Shown here: in pieces, positions 42,948-52,761 of the stretch
Numbering within the stretch: position 1 is the first letter of the stretch
Layout: every line of letters starts with the position of its first letter
NCBI RefSeq assembly: GCF_023149035.1
Contig: NZ_JAHXMY010000002.1
Span: 1,240,001 to 1,304,000, forward strand
Reading direction: 5' to 3'
Source of the DNA: Microbacterium sp. EYE_78
GTDB taxonomy: Bacteria; Actinomycetota; Actinomycetes; Actinomycetales; Microbacteriaceae
Length of the DNA stretch: 64,000 bases
The notes under the pieces: model-generated
Database searches by the model: none
What the model saw: the letters and a program-made list of their open reading frames with translations, nothing else
Told to the model about the DNA's origin: nothing
Made by a program: the position numbers and the translations under genes

Positions 42948-43901
42948 ATGCTCATGACCGAGTCGATGCCGACGTCCGCGCCGGCGACGCGAGCACCCCG
43001 ACTGCTGCGCGTCGTCGCCTGGCTGTCCTTCCTCGCGGAGACGCTGATCATCGCGACGGGCGGCGCGGTGCGGCTGACCGGGTCGGGACTGGGATGCCCC
43101 ACCTGGCCGACGTGCACCGCCGAATCGCTCGTGAACACCCCTGAGATGGGCATCCACGGCGTGATCGAGTTCGGCAACCGGACTCTGACCGGTCTCGTCG
43201 GCATCCTGGCCCTCGCCGTGGTCGTCCTGGTGCTCTGGCTGCGACGCAGCCGACGCGACCTCCTCGCGCTCTCGCTGGTGGTCCTCGGCGGCGTCGTCGC
43301 GCAGGCGATCGTCGGCGGCATCACCGTGCTGACGGGCTTGAACCCCTTCATCGTCGGGTTCCACTACGTCGTGTCCCTGCTGCTCGTCTGCGTCTGCGCT
43401 GCCTTCCTGACCCGCATGGACGAGGCGTCCGGCCCACGGGTCCGCGCCGTCCCCGCCTGGTACGCGGTCCTCGCACACGTGACGACGCTCGCGATGGCGT
43501 TCACGATCGCGTTCGGCGTCCTCACCACGGGTGCGGGTCCGCACTCCGGTGATGCCGCCGCGGGGAGGAACGGCTTCAACGCCGAGGTGCTCGAGCACAT
43601 CCACGCGTGGCCGGGGTACATCCTCTTCGCGCTGACCCTCGTGCTCGTCGTCGCCGCGTGGCGTTCGGACCTCCGCCCTCGCGCGTGGGTGAGCACTCTC
43701 CTCGCCGTCGAGCTCGTCCAAATCGCCGTCGGTCTCTACCAGGCGCGCAACGGACTGCCCGAACTCGCCGTCGGCGTCCACATGGTCCTCGCCGCGCTGG
43801 CCGCGGCGACGATGACGGTGGTCGTCCTGCGCCTGAAGCAGCCCGCCGCGGCGGACGCCGTGGCGCCTGTGGCGGTCGCCGCGCACACTGCCGCCTCATA
43901 G
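42948..43901 (+). CDS. ctaA: Heme A synthase (COX15/CtaA)
   Basis: Membrane protein of 317 aa that oxidises heme O to heme A for aa3-type oxidase; about eight segments in two four-helix halves. TGGAVRLTGSGLGCPTWPTC near 38-57 holds the cysteine pair and conserved Arg; the heme-ligand His residues are in GVIEFGNR, GFHYV and EHIHAW. ATG chosen because GGGAGGCG lies 6 nt upstream; 32 in-frame codons further up are not family-like. TAGAAT at 42842-42847 is a possible -10. Divergent from sufB. Confidence 0.94.
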   Translation: MLMTESMPTSAPATRAPRLLRVVAWLSFLAETLIIATGGAVRLTGSGLGCPTWPTCTAESLVNTPEMGIHGVIEFGNRTLTGLVGILALAVVVLVLWLRRSRRDLLALSLVVLGGVVAQAIVGGITVLTGLNPFIVGFHYVVSLLLVCVCAAFLTRMDEASGPRVRAVPAWYAVLAHVTTLAMAFTIAFGVLTTGAGPHSGDAAAGRNGFNAEVLEHIHAWPGYILFALTLVLVVAAWRSDLRPRAWVSTLLAVELVQIAVGLYQARNGLPELAVGVHMVLAALAAATMTVVVLRLKQPAAADAVAPVAVAAHTAAS

Positions 43902-43929
43902 GATCCGCATCGACTCCGCCCGGGTCTGT

Positions 43930-43945
43930 CGGGAACAGTGTCCCG
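43930..43945 (+). terminator. Candidate terminator after ctaA
   Basis: CGGGA and TCCCG around a 6-nt loop, 28 nt after the ctaA stop. Short and without a U tract, so uncertain. Confidence 0.3.
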
Positions 43946-43947
43946 GG

Positions 43948-43965
43948 CCGTTCGGAACCGAACGG
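43948..43965. promoter_or_regulatory. 18-bp inverted repeat upstream of a small membrane protein gene
   Basis: CCGTTCGG-AA-CCGAACGG, 8-bp perfect arms around AA, 21 nt before the ATG of the next gene and next to its ribosome-binding site. The short centre suits a dimeric repressor site better than a terminator. No known consensus is recognised. Confidence 0.45.
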
Positions 43966-43986
43966 TCCCTACCCGGAGGAGATTCG

Positions 43987-44394
43987 ATGAACACCCGACC
44001 CCGCCTGACCCGCAGCATCCCGTTCTGGCTGCTCGTGGGCGGCTCCCTCGCATCGGCCGGTGCAGGTGCCTTCCTGCTCGTGGACAAGCTCGGCGTCATG
44101 AGCGCCGCCCTCACCAGCGGCACGGCGACCGGCGTGGAGGTCTACGTCGGCCAGATCTGGGGCGTCCTCGGGGCGATCCTCGTGGGCGCCGGCGTCGTCG
44201 GCCTGCTCCTGGCGTTCGGGTTGGCGGCGCTCCGGGCGTACGCGCCCGCCGCAGTCGAGTCGCCTGCTCACGTGGACGAAGCGGCGGAGCTCGAGGCCCC
44301 ATCGGAGCGCGACGCGGTCGACACCGCGTCGGACCTCGACCTCGGCGAGAGCGACCCCACCGAGCGTTCGACGCTCGAGACCGCCGCGCGCTGA
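43987..44394 (+). CDS. Small membrane protein of unknown function
   Basis: Protein of 135 aa with two membrane segments (about 10-30 and 55-83) joined by a 25-residue loop, then an acidic cytoplasmic tail of about 50 residues rich in Glu, Asp, Ala and Ser. GGAGGAG 5 nt before the ATG. I do not recognise a functional family. It lies between the heme A and heme O synthase genes, which may hint at a link to the oxidase, but nothing in the sequence shows it. Confidence 0.8.
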   Translation: MNTRPRLTRSIPFWLLVGGSLASAGAGAFLLVDKLGVMSAALTSGTATGVEVYVGQIWGVLGAILVGAGVVGLLLAFGLAALRAYAPAAVESPAHVDEAAELEAPSERDAVDTASDLDLGESDPTERSTLETAAR

Positions 44395-44419
44395 CACCGA
44401 CCGGTCGGCCCGCTGCGCG

Positions 44420-45346
44420 TCAGAAGGGCAGCAGCGGGTCGATCGCGATCGCGACGAACAGCAGGGTCAGGTAGGTGATCGACGCGTGGAAGACGCGCAT
44501 CGGCTTGACCTGCTCGCCGCGGACCGCGCGGGCGTAGAGCACGTGCGACTCGAACACGAACCATCCGCCGAAGACGAGTGCCGAGACGGTGTAGACGAGG
44601 CCCATCTCGCCCACCGGGATGAGCAGGAGCGAACTGGCGACGGTCGCCCACGCGTAGAGGATGACCTGCAGCCCGACCTGCACCCCGTTGCGGGTCGCGC
44701 CCAGCATGGGGACGTCGACCTCCTCGTAGTCCCCCTTGTACTTCATGGACAGCGGCCAGTAGTGCGGCGGCGTCCACAGGAAGACGAGCAGGAAGAGGAT
44801 GAAGGGGGTCCAGGTGAGCGATCCGGTGACCGCCGACCATCCGATGATGACGGGGAAGCATCCGGCGATCCCGCCCCACACGATGTTCTGCTCGGTGCGG
44901 CGCTTGAGCAGCATCGTGTAGATGACGACATAGAAGAAGATGGCGCCGGCACTCAACGCGGCCGCCACCCAGTTCGTGAAGACCCAGAGCCAGATGGTCG
45001 ACAGGACGGCGAGCGTCCACGAGAACGTCAGCGCGCCGCGGGGCGTGACCTCGCCCGTGACCAGCGGGCGGTTCTTCGTGCGCTTCATGTGCGCATCGAT
45101 GTCGCGGTCCAGGTACATGTTGAAGGATGCCGCGGAGCCGGCGCTCATGGCGCCTCCGACGACGGTCGCGAGGATCAGCCAGAGATCGGGCAATCCGTCC
45201 GCCGCCAGGAACATCACCGGAATCGTGGTGACCAGCAGCAGCTCGAGGACGCGAGGCTTCGTCAGCTGGACGTAGGCGCGGACGGTGCGGCCGAGAGACT
45301 GTCGAGCGGGCGCGGATACGCGCGCGCCGGTGTCCGTGATTGCCAT
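44420..45346 (-). CDS. ctaB: Protoheme IX farnesyltransferase (heme O synthase, CtaB/CyoE)
   Basis: Integral-membrane UbiA-family prenyltransferase of 308 aa with about nine segments that adds a farnesyl group to heme B to make heme O. The Asp-rich motif [19 protein letters not shown] near 93-111 binds the prenyl diphosphate with Mg2+; a second Asp-rich loop lies in the [13 protein letters not shown] segment near 205-215. GCAGGGGCG precedes the ATG and TAGACT on the minus strand at 45377-45382 is a candidate -10. Works with CtaA; divergent from tkt. Confidence 0.95.
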   Translation of the reverse strand: MAITDTGARVSAPARQSLGRTVRAYVQLTKPRVLELLLVTTIPVMFLAADGLPDLWLILATVVGGAMSAGSAASFNMYLDRDIDAHMKRTKNRPLVTGEVTPRGALTFSWTLAVLSTIWLWVFTNWVAAALSAGAIFFYVVIYTMLLKRRTEQNIVWGGIAGCFPVIIGWSAVTGSLTWTPFILFLLVFLWTPPHYWPLSMKYKGDYEEVDVPMLGATRNGVQVGLQVILYAWATVASSLLLIPVGEMGLVYTVSALVFGGWFVFESHVLYARAVRGEQVKPMRVFHASITYLTLLFVAIAIDPLLPF

Positions 45347-45483
45347 CGCCCCTGCCGCTGTAGATCGTCTCTACGAGTCTACGCCATCGTGCGGACCCGG
45401 CTTCCTGCGGGCGCCGGTGCGACTTCGCTCACAGCGCACCGTCACACAACGTCGAGCGGCCCGTGCAGGGGGTGCCGGATGGA

Positions 45484-45489
45484 TATGCT
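45484..45489 (+). promoter_or_regulatory. Candidate -10 box of the tkt operon
   Basis: TATGCT in the 221-bp gap before tkt, about 78 nt before its GTG. No clear -35. The same gap holds a GTAGA/TCTAC inverted repeat at 45360-45374 near ctaB. Confidence 0.3.
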
Positions 45490-45567
45490 GAAAATCCCGA
45501 CGCGGGACGGACCCCTCTATCTCCTACAGCGGTCGTCCGCGCCGATTCCCCGACGAAAGGCGACCAG

Positions 45568-47649
45568 GTGTCTGAGCTGGCATGGGACGAGATCGATCGG
45601 CGAGCGGTGGACACCGCGCGCGTGCTGGCGGCGGACGCCGTGGAGAAGGTGGGCAACGGGCACCCCGGCACGGCGATGAGCCTGGCTCCCGCGGCGTACC
45701 TCCTGTACCAGCGTGTCCTGCGCCACGATCCGGCCGACACCCACTGGCTGGGCCGCGACCGCTTCATCCTCTCGGCGGGACACTCCTCCCTCACGCAGTA
45801 CGTCCAGCTGTACCTGGGCGGATTCGGTCTCGAACTCGATGACCTCAAGGCCCTTCGCACCTGGGGCTCGCTGACGCCGGGCCACCCCGAGTACGGCCAC
45901 ACCAAGGGTGTCGAGATCACCACCGGCCCGCTGGGCCAGGGCCTCGCGTCGGCAGTCGGCTTCGCCTACGCCGCACGGTATGAGCGGGGCCTGTTCGACC
46001 CCGAGGCGGAAGCGGGCACGTCGCCCTTCGACCACCACGTGTTCGTCATCGCCGGCGACGGCGACCTGCAGGAGGGCGTGACCGCCGAGGCGGGTTCGCT
46101 TGCGGGCCACCAGCAGCTCGGCAACCTCATCGCGATCTACGACTCGAACCAGATCTCGATCGAGGACGACACGAACGTCGCCTTCACCGAGGACGTGCAG
46201 CAGCGCTACGAGGCGTACGGCTGGCAGGTGCAGACGGTCGACTGGAAGCAGACCGGCGAGTACGTCGAGGACGTCGCTGCCCTGCACGCGGCCATCGAGG
46301 CCGCGAAGGCCGAGACCTCGAAGCCGTCCCTCATCGTCTTGAAGACGATCATCGGCTGGCCCGCCCCGGGCAAGCAGAACACCGGCAAGATCCACGGGTC
46401 CGCGCTCGGCGCCGACGAGCTCGCCGCCACGAAGAAGGTCCTCGGGTTCGACCCCGAGCAGAGCTTCGTCGTCGCCGACGACGTGATCGCGCACACCCGG
46501 TCCCTCGCCGAGCGCGCCGCGACCGAGCGCGCCGCGTGGCAGGAGACCTTCGACGCGTGGGCCACCGCGAACCCGGACCGCAAGGCCCTCCTCGACCGAC
46601 TCGAGGCCGCCACGCTCCCCGAGGGCATCGATGACGCGCTGCCGACGTTCGAGGCCGGCAAGGATGTCTCCACCCGGGCGGCATCCGGCGTCGTCCTCAA
46701 CGCCCTCGCCGCCGAGCTCCCCGAGCTCTGGGGCGGATCCGCCGATCTGGCCGAGTCGAACCTGACGACGATCAAGGATGCCAAGAGCTTCATCCCCGCG
46801 GAGTGGTCGACGCACGAGTGGTCGGGCGACCCCTACGGCCGGGTGCTGCACTTCGGCATCCGTGAGCACGCGATGGGCGCGATCGTCAACGGCATCAAGC
46901 TGCACGGCCCGACGCGGCCGTTCGGCGGCACGTTCCTGATCTTCAGCGACTACATGCGGCCCGCCGTCCGCCTCGCAGCCCTGATGAACATCCCCTCGGT
47001 GTTCGTCTGGACGCACGACTCCGTCGCCCTCGGCGAGGACGGCCCGACGCACCAGCCGATCGAGCAGCTCGCCACGCTGCGGCTCATCCCCAATTTCACC
47101 GTGGTGCGGCCCGCCGACGCGAACGAGACCGCGGCGGCGTGGCTCGAGATCCTCCGTCGTCAGGACGGTCCCACCGGCATCGCGCTGACCCGTCAGAACA
47201 TCGCGGTCTTCCCGCGGGGTGAGAACGGCTACGCCACCACCGAGGGAGTCGCCAAGGGCGCCTACGTCCTGCTGGACGCGCCCGAGGGCACGCCCGACGT
47301 CGTCCTCATCGCCACCGGCTCCGAGGTCCAGCTTGCCGTCGCCGCCCGCGAGACGCTGGCGGCCGAGGGCATCGGCGCGCGCGTCGTGTCGGCACCCAGC
47401 CTCGAGTGGTTCGCGGAGCAGGATGCCGCGTACCGCGAGTCCGTCATCCCCGCCGGCCTGAAGGCCCGGGTCTCGGTCGAGGCGGGTGCCACCGGACTGT
47501 GGCGCGGCATCGTCGGCGACACCGGCCGCACGGTCGGCATCGACCACTTCGGCGCATCGGCCGACTACAAGACCCTGTTCCAGAAGTTCGGCGTCACCGC
47601 CGAGGCGGTCGTCGAGGCGGCCCGCGCAACCGTTGAGGAGAACGCATGA
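45568..47649 (+). CDS. tkt: Transketolase
   Basis: Thiamine-diphosphate enzyme of 693 aa that moves two-carbon units between pentose, triose and hexose phosphates. [12 protein letters not shown] near 28, the cofactor motif [19 protein letters not shown] and [19 protein letters not shown] in the second domain are all present. GTG at VSELAWDE chosen, with AAAGG about 8 nt upstream; 35 further in-frame codons upstream are not family-like. First gene of tkt-tal-zwf-opcA-pgl; the stop overlaps the tal start by 4 nt. Confidence 0.96.
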   Translation: MSELAWDEIDRRAVDTARVLAADAVEKVGNGHPGTAMSLAPAAYLLYQRVLRHDPADTHWLGRDRFILSAGHSSLTQYVQLYLGGFGLELDDLKALRTWGSLTPGHPEYGHTKGVEITTGPLGQGLASAVGFAYAARYERGLFDPEAEAGTSPFDHHVFVIAGDGDLQEGVTAEAGSLAGHQQLGNLIAIYDSNQISIEDDTNVAFTEDVQQRYEAYGWQVQTVDWKQTGEYVEDVAALHAAIEAAKAETSKPSLIVLKTIIGWPAPGKQNTGKIHGSALGADELAATKKVLGFDPEQSFVVADDVIAHTRSLAERAATERAAWQETFDAWATANPDRKALLDRLEAATLPEGIDDALPTFEAGKDVSTRAASGVVLNALAAELPELWGGSADLAESNLTTIKDAKSFIPAEWSTHEWSGDPYGRVLHFGIREHAMGAIVNGIKLHGPTRPFGGTFLIFSDYMRPAVRLAALMNIPSVFVWTHDSVALGEDGPTHQPIEQLATLRLIPNFTVVRPADANETAAAWLEILRRQDGPTGIALTRQNIAVFPRGENGYATTEGVAKGAYVLLDAPEGTPDVVLIATGSEVQLAVAARETLAAEGIGARVVSAPSLEWFAEQDAAYRESVIPAGLKARVSVEAGATGLWRGIVGDTGRTVGIDHFGASADYKTLFQKFGVTAEAVVEAARATVEENA

Positions 47650-48758
47650 GCACCCCCACCGAAGACCTGTCCGCAGCCGGCGTCAGCATCTGGCTCGACG
47701 ACCTCTCCCGTGCGCGCATCGACAGCGGCAACCTCGCACAGCTGATCGAGACGCGCGACGTTGTCGGCGTCACGACGAACCCGTCGATCTTCCAGGCCGC
47801 CATCGGCAACAAGGAGGACGACTCCTACGACGCGCCGCTGCAGAAGCTCGCAGCCGAGGGCGCCGACGTCGACACCGCGATCTTCGAGATCACCACCACC
47901 GACGTCCGCGATGCGGCCGACATCTTCCGTCCGGTCTTCGACCGCACGGGCGGCGTCGACGGCCGGGTGTCGATCGAGGTCTCCCCCGACCTCGCGCACG
48001 ACACCGACGCGACGGTCGCGCAGGCGAAGGAGCTGTGGGCCAAGGTCGACCGTCCGAACACCCTCATCAAGATCCCCGCGACCCTCGCGGGGCTCCCGGC
48101 CATCACGGCGGTCCTCGCTGAGGGCATCTCGGTGAACGTGACGCTGATCTTCAGCCTGGAGCGCTACGCGGCGGTCATCGAGGCCTACCTCGAGGGCATC
48201 CGCCAGGCCAAGGCGAACGGACACGACATCGCCGCGATCCACTCGGTCGCCTCGTTCTTCGTGTCGCGCGTCGACACCGAGGTCGACAAGCGCCTCGAAG
48301 CGATCGGGACGGACGCCGCGAGCTCCCTGAAGGGCAAGGCGGGTGTCGCGAACGCCCGCCTTGCGTACGAGCTGTTCGAGAAGGCCTTCGCCGCCCCCGG
48401 TGCCGCCGAGCTGATCGAGGCCGGCGCCACCGTGCAGCGACCGCTCTGGGCCTCCACCGGCGTCAAGGACCCGGCGCTCCCCGACACGCTCTACGTCACG
48501 GAGCTTGTCGCACCGGGCACGGTCAACACCATGCCTGAGAAGACGCTCGAGGCCACGTTCGACCACGGCGCGGTGACCGGTGACACGGTGACCGGTTCGT
48601 ACGACGACGCGCACCGCGTCTTCGACGAGCTGGCCGAGGCCGGCGTCGACCTCGTCGATGTCACCCAGGTCCTCGAGGACGAGGGTGTCGAGAAGTTCAT
48701 CGTCTCCTGGCACGACCTCCAGGGAACGGTGCGCACGGCGCTCGAGTCCGCGCACTGA
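47646..48758 (+). CDS. tal: Transaldolase
   Basis: Transfers a dihydroxyacetone unit in the non-oxidative pentose-phosphate pathway, 370 aa, the long form usual in actinobacteria. The Schiff-base lysine lies in [12 protein letters not shown] near 140; [13 protein letters not shown] near 40 is the second signature. ATGA overlap with tkt; 2 nt before zwf. Confidence 0.96.
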   Translation: MSTPTEDLSAAGVSIWLDDLSRARIDSGNLAQLIETRDVVGVTTNPSIFQAAIGNKEDDSYDAPLQKLAAEGADVDTAIFEITTTDVRDAADIFRPVFDRTGGVDGRVSIEVSPDLAHDTDATVAQAKELWAKVDRPNTLIKIPATLAGLPAITAVLAEGISVNVTLIFSLERYAAVIEAYLEGIRQAKANGHDIAAIHSVASFFVSRVDTEVDKRLEAIGTDAASSLKGKAGVANARLAYELFEKAFAAPGAAELIEAGATVQRPLWASTGVKDPALPDTLYVTELVAPGTVNTMPEKTLEATFDHGAVTGDTVTGSYDDAHRVFDELAEAGVDLVDVTQVLEDEGVEKFIVSWHDLQGTVRTALESAH

Positions 48759-48760
48759 CG

Positions 48761-50308
48761 ATGGCCGCGGAGATCTCACGCGGACACAATCCGCTGCGCG
48801 ACCCCGACGATCGTCGCCTCAACCGCATCGCGGGTCCGAGCGCACTCGTCATCTTCGGCGTCACAGGAGACCTGTCGCGGAAGAAGCTGATGCCGGCGGT
48901 GTACGACCTCGCCAACCGCGGACTCCTGCCGCCCGGATTCGCGCTCGTCGGGTTCGCCCGTCGCGACTGGGAGGACCAGGACTTCGCGCAGGTCGTCTAC
49001 GAGGCCGTGCGTCAGCACGCGCGCACGCCCTTCCGCGAGGAGACCTGGAAGCAGCTGCTGCAGGGCATCCGTTTCGTCCAGGGCGAGTTCGACGACGCGG
49101 CATCCTTCGCCCGTCTTCGGGAGACGGTCGAGCGACTCGACTCCGATCGCGGGACGATGGGCAACCACGCCTACTACCTGTCGATACCGCCGAAGGACTT
49201 CCCGATCGTCGCGCGTCAGCTGCGCGACTCGGGGCTGGTGGACGACACGGCCGACAGCGACAACTGGCGCCGGGTGGTCATCGAGAAGCCGTTCGGCAGC
49301 GACCTGCAGACCGCGCGTGAGCTGAACGAGGCGCTCGAGGTCGCCTTCCCGGCCGATGCGATCTTCCGGATCGACCACTACCTCGGCAAGGAGACGGTCC
49401 AGAACATCCTGGCGCTGCGCTTCGCGAACGAGCTGTACGAGCCGCTGTGGAACGCCAACTACGTCGACCACGTGCAGATCACGATGGCGGAGGACATCGG
49501 CGTCGGCGGACGCGCGGGGTACTACGACGGAATCGGCGCCGCCCGCGACGTGATCCAGAACCACCTCCTCCAGCTCCTCGCCCTCACGGCGATGGAGGAG
49601 CCGATCTCGCTGGACGCGGAGCACCTGCGTGCCGAGAAGGAGAAGGTCCTCGCCGCCGTCAAGCTGCCCGACGACCTGTCGACCGCGACCGCCCGCGGGC
49701 AGTACGCCGGTGGATGGCAGGGCGGTGAGCACGTGACCGGCTTCCTCGACGAGGACGGGATGAACCCCGAGTCGACGACCGAGACCTACGCCGCCATCAA
49801 GCTGGAGATCGCGACCCGACGCTGGAACGGAGTCCCCTTCTACCTGCGCACCGGCAAGCGCCTCGGGCGCCGCGTCACGGAGATCGCCGTGGTCTTCAAG
49901 CACACGCCGCCGCTGCTCTTCCTGCGCAGCCAGGCGCTCCAGCTCGGGCAGAACGCGCTCGTCATCCGCATCCAGCCCGATGAGGGCGTGACCCTCCGCT
50001 TCGGCTCGAAGGTGCCGGGTGCCGGCAACGAAGTGCGCGACGTGACGATGGACTTCGGCTACGGGCACGCGTTCACCGAGTCGAGCCCGGAGGCGTACGA
50101 GCGGCTCATCCTCGATGTGCTCCTCGGCGACCCGCCGCTGTTCCCACGCCACGAAGAGGTCGAGCTCTCCTGGCGGATCCTTGACCCCGTCGAGCAGTAC
50201 TGGGCGGAGCAGGACGAACCGCTCGAACAGTACTCCCCCGGTTCCTGGGGACCCCCGTCCGCCGATGAACTCCTGGCCCGTGACGGCCGCGTCTGGAGGC
50301 GCCCGTGA
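48761..50308 (+). CDS. zwf: Glucose-6-phosphate 1-dehydrogenase
   Basis: First enzyme of the oxidative pentose-phosphate pathway, 515 aa, making NADPH. The coenzyme motif FGVTGDLSRKKLMPAVYDL begins near 30; the active-site RIDHYLGKETVQN is near 205. Overlaps opcA by 4 nt. Functions together with OpcA in actinobacteria. Confidence 0.97.
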   Translation: MAAEISRGHNPLRDPDDRRLNRIAGPSALVIFGVTGDLSRKKLMPAVYDLANRGLLPPGFALVGFARRDWEDQDFAQVVYEAVRQHARTPFREETWKQLLQGIRFVQGEFDDAASFARLRETVERLDSDRGTMGNHAYYLSIPPKDFPIVARQLRDSGLVDDTADSDNWRRVVIEKPFGSDLQTARELNEALEVAFPADAIFRIDHYLGKETVQNILALRFANELYEPLWNANYVDHVQITMAEDIGVGGRAGYYDGIGAARDVIQNHLLQLLALTAMEEPISLDAEHLRAEKEKVLAAVKLPDDLSTATARGQYAGGWQGGEHVTGFLDEDGMNPESTTETYAAIKLEIATRRWNGVPFYLRTGKRLGRRVTEIAVVFKHTPPLLFLRSQALQLGQNALVIRIQPDEGVTLRFGSKVPGAGNEVRDVTMDFGYGHAFTESSPEAYERLILDVLLGDPPLFPRHEEVELSWRILDPVEQYWAEQDEPLEQYSPGSWGPPSADELLARDGRVWRRP

Positions 50309-51237
50309 TCGTCGATCTTCCTGACACCACGGTGTCGACCATCGCGAAGAAGCTCGTGAGCGTTCGCGAAGAGGGTGGCGCCGTCGCCCTCGGACGAGTC
50401 CTGACCCTCGTCATCGTCTCGACCGGCGGGTTCGACGAGGAGGCCATCGAGGCCGCCAACGCGGCCTCTCGCGAACACCCCATGCGGGTCATCGTCCTCG
50501 TGGTCGAGCCGGACGGCCCGACCGGACTCGACGCACAGATCCGTGTCGGCGGCGACGCGGGCGCGAGTGAGGTCGTCGTGCTGCGCGCACGCGGCGAGGC
50601 CGCCGGCAACCAGGAGAGCCTCGTCAACGGGCTCCTCCTGCCCGACGCCCCGGTCGTGGCCTGGTGGCCGGACGACCCGCCCGCAGACCCCGCGCAGTCG
50701 CCCATCGGGCGGATGGCGCAGCGACGGATCACGGATGCCTCGACGAAGCCGGTGGCGCACGACCGTCTCTCGCAGCTCGGCTCGGTCTACGCGCCCGGCG
50801 ACACGGATCTCGCGTGGACCCGCCTCACGCATTGGCGGGAGCAGCTCGCGGCCGTCCTGGATCAGCCACCTTTCGAAGAGGTCGCGGCCGTCCGCGTCGT
50901 CGGCGCCGGCAGCTCCCCCTCGACGGGACTGCTCGCTGCGTGGCTGCGGATGAAGCTGGACGTCGCCGTGGACTGGCACTACGCCTCGGCCGAGGAGTGG
51001 GCGCACGGCATCCGCTCCGTCACGCTGTCCCGCCCGTCCGGCGACATCGTCCTCGAACGGTCCAACGAGACGGATGCGACCCTGACGCAGCCCGGTCAGC
51101 CCACGCACGACATCGTCCTGCCGAGGCGTTCGCTGCGTGAGTGCCTCGCGGAGGAGCTGCGCCGACTGGATCCCGACCTCTTGTATGGTCGAGTCATCAC
51201 CGAAGGGTGGGAGCTCCTCGACCCTCCCACGAGGTAG
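50305..51237 (+). CDS. opcA: Glucose-6-phosphate dehydrogenase assembly protein OpcA
   Basis: Actinobacterial protein of 310 aa needed for full activity of glucose-6-phosphate dehydrogenase; in cyanobacteria the homologue activates the enzyme allosterically. Segments such as VVAWWPDDPPADPAQSPIGR and RLTHWREQLAAVLD are typical. GTGA overlap with zwf and 7 nt before pgl. Confidence 0.95.
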   Translation: MIVDLPDTTVSTIAKKLVSVREEGGAVALGRVLTLVIVSTGGFDEEAIEAANAASREHPMRVIVLVVEPDGPTGLDAQIRVGGDAGASEVVVLRARGEAAGNQESLVNGLLLPDAPVVAWWPDDPPADPAQSPIGRMAQRRITDASTKPVAHDRLSQLGSVYAPGDTDLAWTRLTHWREQLAAVLDQPPFEEVAAVRVVGAGSSPSTGLLAAWLRMKLDVAVDWHYASAEEWAHGIRSVTLSRPSGDIVLERSNETDATLTQPGQPTHDIVLPRRSLRECLAEELRRLDPDLLYGRVITEGWELLDPPTR

Positions 51238-51244
51238 GAGTCGC

Positions 51245-52024
51245 ATGTCGGAGTTCCGCGCGGAGAAGCGCGTCGTCGTCAGTCCCGATGCCGAGAAGCT
51301 CGCAGAGGGCGTCGCCCGACGGCTCTTCCAGCGGATCTCCCGGCGGACGGCCTCCGGGAAGACGACGCACATCCTCCTCTCGGGTGGAAGCGCCAGCGCG
51401 GCGGTGCTGCGCGCGGCGGGTGCGAGTGCCGCCCGGGAGGGCATCGACTGGTCGCTCGTCCACTTCTGGTGGGGCGATGAGCGCTTCGTCCCCGCCGCCG
51501 ACCCCGAGCGGAACCAGGCGGCGGCGACGGAGGCGTTCCTGTCACGGATCGACGTGCCGGAGGCCAACATCCATCCGATCGCGGCATCCGACGCGGGACT
51601 CGACCATGACGGCGCCGCGCGCGCGTACGCCGAGGAGCTCGCCCGCTTCGCCGGCAACGCTCACGCGTGGCCCGTCTTCACGGTGGCGTTCCTCGGCGTC
51701 GGTCCCGACGGGCACATCGCCTCGCTCTTCCCCGATCGCAGCGAGATCGCCGACACAGAGCACGCCGTCCTCCCGGTGCGGGATTCCCCGGTCCCCCCGG
51801 AGGACCGGATCACCCTCACCCGCCCCGTCATCAACTCGTCGCGGCGGGTCTGGCTGGTGCTGCCCGGCGTCGACAAGGCATCCGCGCTCGGTCTCGCCCT
51901 CGCGGGCGCAAGCTACCACTCGGTCCCGGCCGCGGGCGCGAAGGGTCGGAAGCAGACCGTCTTCTTCGTCGACCAGGCGGCAGCAGAAGGCGTGCCGGAA
52001 GAACTGATCGACCCCGAGTTCTGA
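51245..52024 (+). CDS. pgl: 6-phosphogluconolactonase
   Basis: Hydrolyses 6-phosphogluconolactone, 259 aa, NagB/DevB-type fold. LLSGGSASAAVLRA, the HFWWGDERFV motif near 75-85 and FLGVGPDGHIASLFP with the catalytic His near 158 are diagnostic. ATG chosen with AGGAG 4-9 nt upstream; the longer open frame is inside opcA. Last gene of the cluster; 36 nt from convergent rbpA. Confidence 0.95.
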   Translation: MSEFRAEKRVVVSPDAEKLAEGVARRLFQRISRRTASGKTTHILLSGGSASAAVLRAAGASAAREGIDWSLVHFWWGDERFVPAADPERNQAAATEAFLSRIDVPEANIHPIAASDAGLDHDGAARAYAEELARFAGNAHAWPVFTVAFLGVGPDGHIASLFPDRSEIADTEHAVLPVRDSPVPPEDRITLTRPVINSSRRVWLVLPGVDKASALGLALAGASYHSVPAAGAKGRKQTVFFVDQAAAEGVPEELIDPEF

Positions 52025-52060
52025 TCGAACCCGGGGTCGTATCGGCGTCTGCGAGGCCGG

Positions 52061-52417
52061 TCAGTCCTGACCGCGCCGCTCGCGCAGCTGCTTGAGCGCG
52101 TCATCGAGGATCGACTCCGCCTCGTCGTCCGAACGGCGCTCCTTCACGTACGCGAGGTGCGTCTTGTAGGGCTCTGTCTTGGCGACTGCGGGCGGGTTCG
52201 CCTTGTCGCGACCGGCGGGCAGCCCGGAGTGCGGAGAGTCGATCGTCTCGGGGATCTCCTCCTCGGCGATGCCCGCCGCGAAGTAGCGGACGGTCTCGTT
52301 GCCGAGCGCGTCCCAGTACGAGACCGCGACGCGATCCGCGTGGTGGCCGTGGTCCTGCTCCCCCATCGGTCCCGCGCCGACGCGGGTGCCGCGGATGGCG
52401 TTGCCCCCGGTCGCCAT
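52061..52417 (-). CDS. rbpA: RNA polymerase-binding protein RbpA, lacking zinc cysteines
   Basis: Actinobacterial transcription factor of 118 aa that binds the principal sigma factor and RNA polymerase and stabilises open promoters. GNAIRGTRVGAGPMGE (sigma/DNA-contacting N-terminal part) and PETIDSPHSGLPAGRD (core domain) identify it. In Streptomyces the core domain holds zinc through cysteines; here those positions read W/D near 35-36 and Ser61/Ser64, so the domain must be metal-free. The start shares one base with the secG stop. The long C-terminal helix is at about 85-115. Confidence 0.93.
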   Translation of the reverse strand: MATGGNAIRGTRVGAGPMGEQDHGHHADRVAVSYWDALGNETVRYFAAGIAEEEIPETIDSPHSGLPAGRDKANPPAVAKTEPYKTHLAYVKERRSDDEAESILDDALKQLRERRGQD

Positions 52418-52665
52418 CAGATGCTCTGGAACTTCGTGATCAGGCCGAGCGCGACGATTGCGACGAACCAGACGAGTGCGAGGACGACCGTGAAGCGGTT
52501 GAGGTTCCGCTCGGCGAGGCCCGAGGACCCCATCGCCGAGCTCATGCCGCCGCCGAACATGTCGGAGAGGCCGCCACCGCGGCCTTTGTGCAGAAGGATC
52601 AGGAGCGTGAGCAGGAGGCTGGTGAGTCCCAGCAGCACCTGCAGCACAAGCTGGAGGATGTCCAC
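52417..52665 (-). CDS. secG: Preprotein translocase subunit SecG
   Basis: Small subunit of the SecYEG channel, 82 aa, with two membrane segments (about 5-27 and 57-78) and the conserved loop LLHKGRGGGLSDMFGGG. Upstream TATACT at 52713-52718 (minus strand) is a near-consensus -10, so transcription seems to restart after the tpiA terminator and run into rbpA. Confidence 0.96.
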   Translation of the reverse strand: MDILQLVLQVLLGLTSLLLTLLILLHKGRGGGLSDMFGGGMSSAMGSSGLAERNLNRFTVVLALVWFVAIVALGLITKFQSI

Positions 52666-52712
52666 AGTCGTTGAAAGCCTTTCGGGTCGCCGAGTCGCTC
52701 AGCGCTCGCACG

Positions 52713-52718
52713 AGTATA
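52713..52718 (-). promoter_or_regulatory. -10 box of secG-rbpA
   Basis: TATACT on the minus strand, 47 nt before the secG ATG, directly after the large tpiA terminator. No -35 is recognisable because the terminator stem occupies that place. Confidence 0.5.
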
Positions 52719-52722
52719 CCGG

Positions 52723-52760
52723 CTGTGCGGTGCGGCGCCCGGAGGCGCCGCACCGCACAG
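52723..52760 (-). terminator. Terminator of the gap-pgk-tpiA operon
   Basis: A 17-bp perfect stem (CTGTGCGGTGCGGCGCC with its complement) around a CGGA tetraloop, beginning 1 nt after the tpiA stop codon. It is the strongest hairpin seen in the window. Confidence 0.88.
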
Positions 52761-52761
52761 G

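Noticed and set aside
41309..43351. Long minus-strand frame extending sufD upstream
   Set aside because: It covers sufB and ctaA in another frame; the real sufD begins at 41308.
44397..44408. CCGACCGGTCGG perfect 12-bp palindrome between two convergent genes
   Set aside because: With no loop it cannot form a good terminator, and GC-rich palindromes of this size are expected by chance.
45517..47547. 676-codon open frame antisense to transketolase
   Set aside because: A typical GC-rich shadow with Arg/Asp/Gly/Val bias and no domains; tkt on the other strand is unmistakable.
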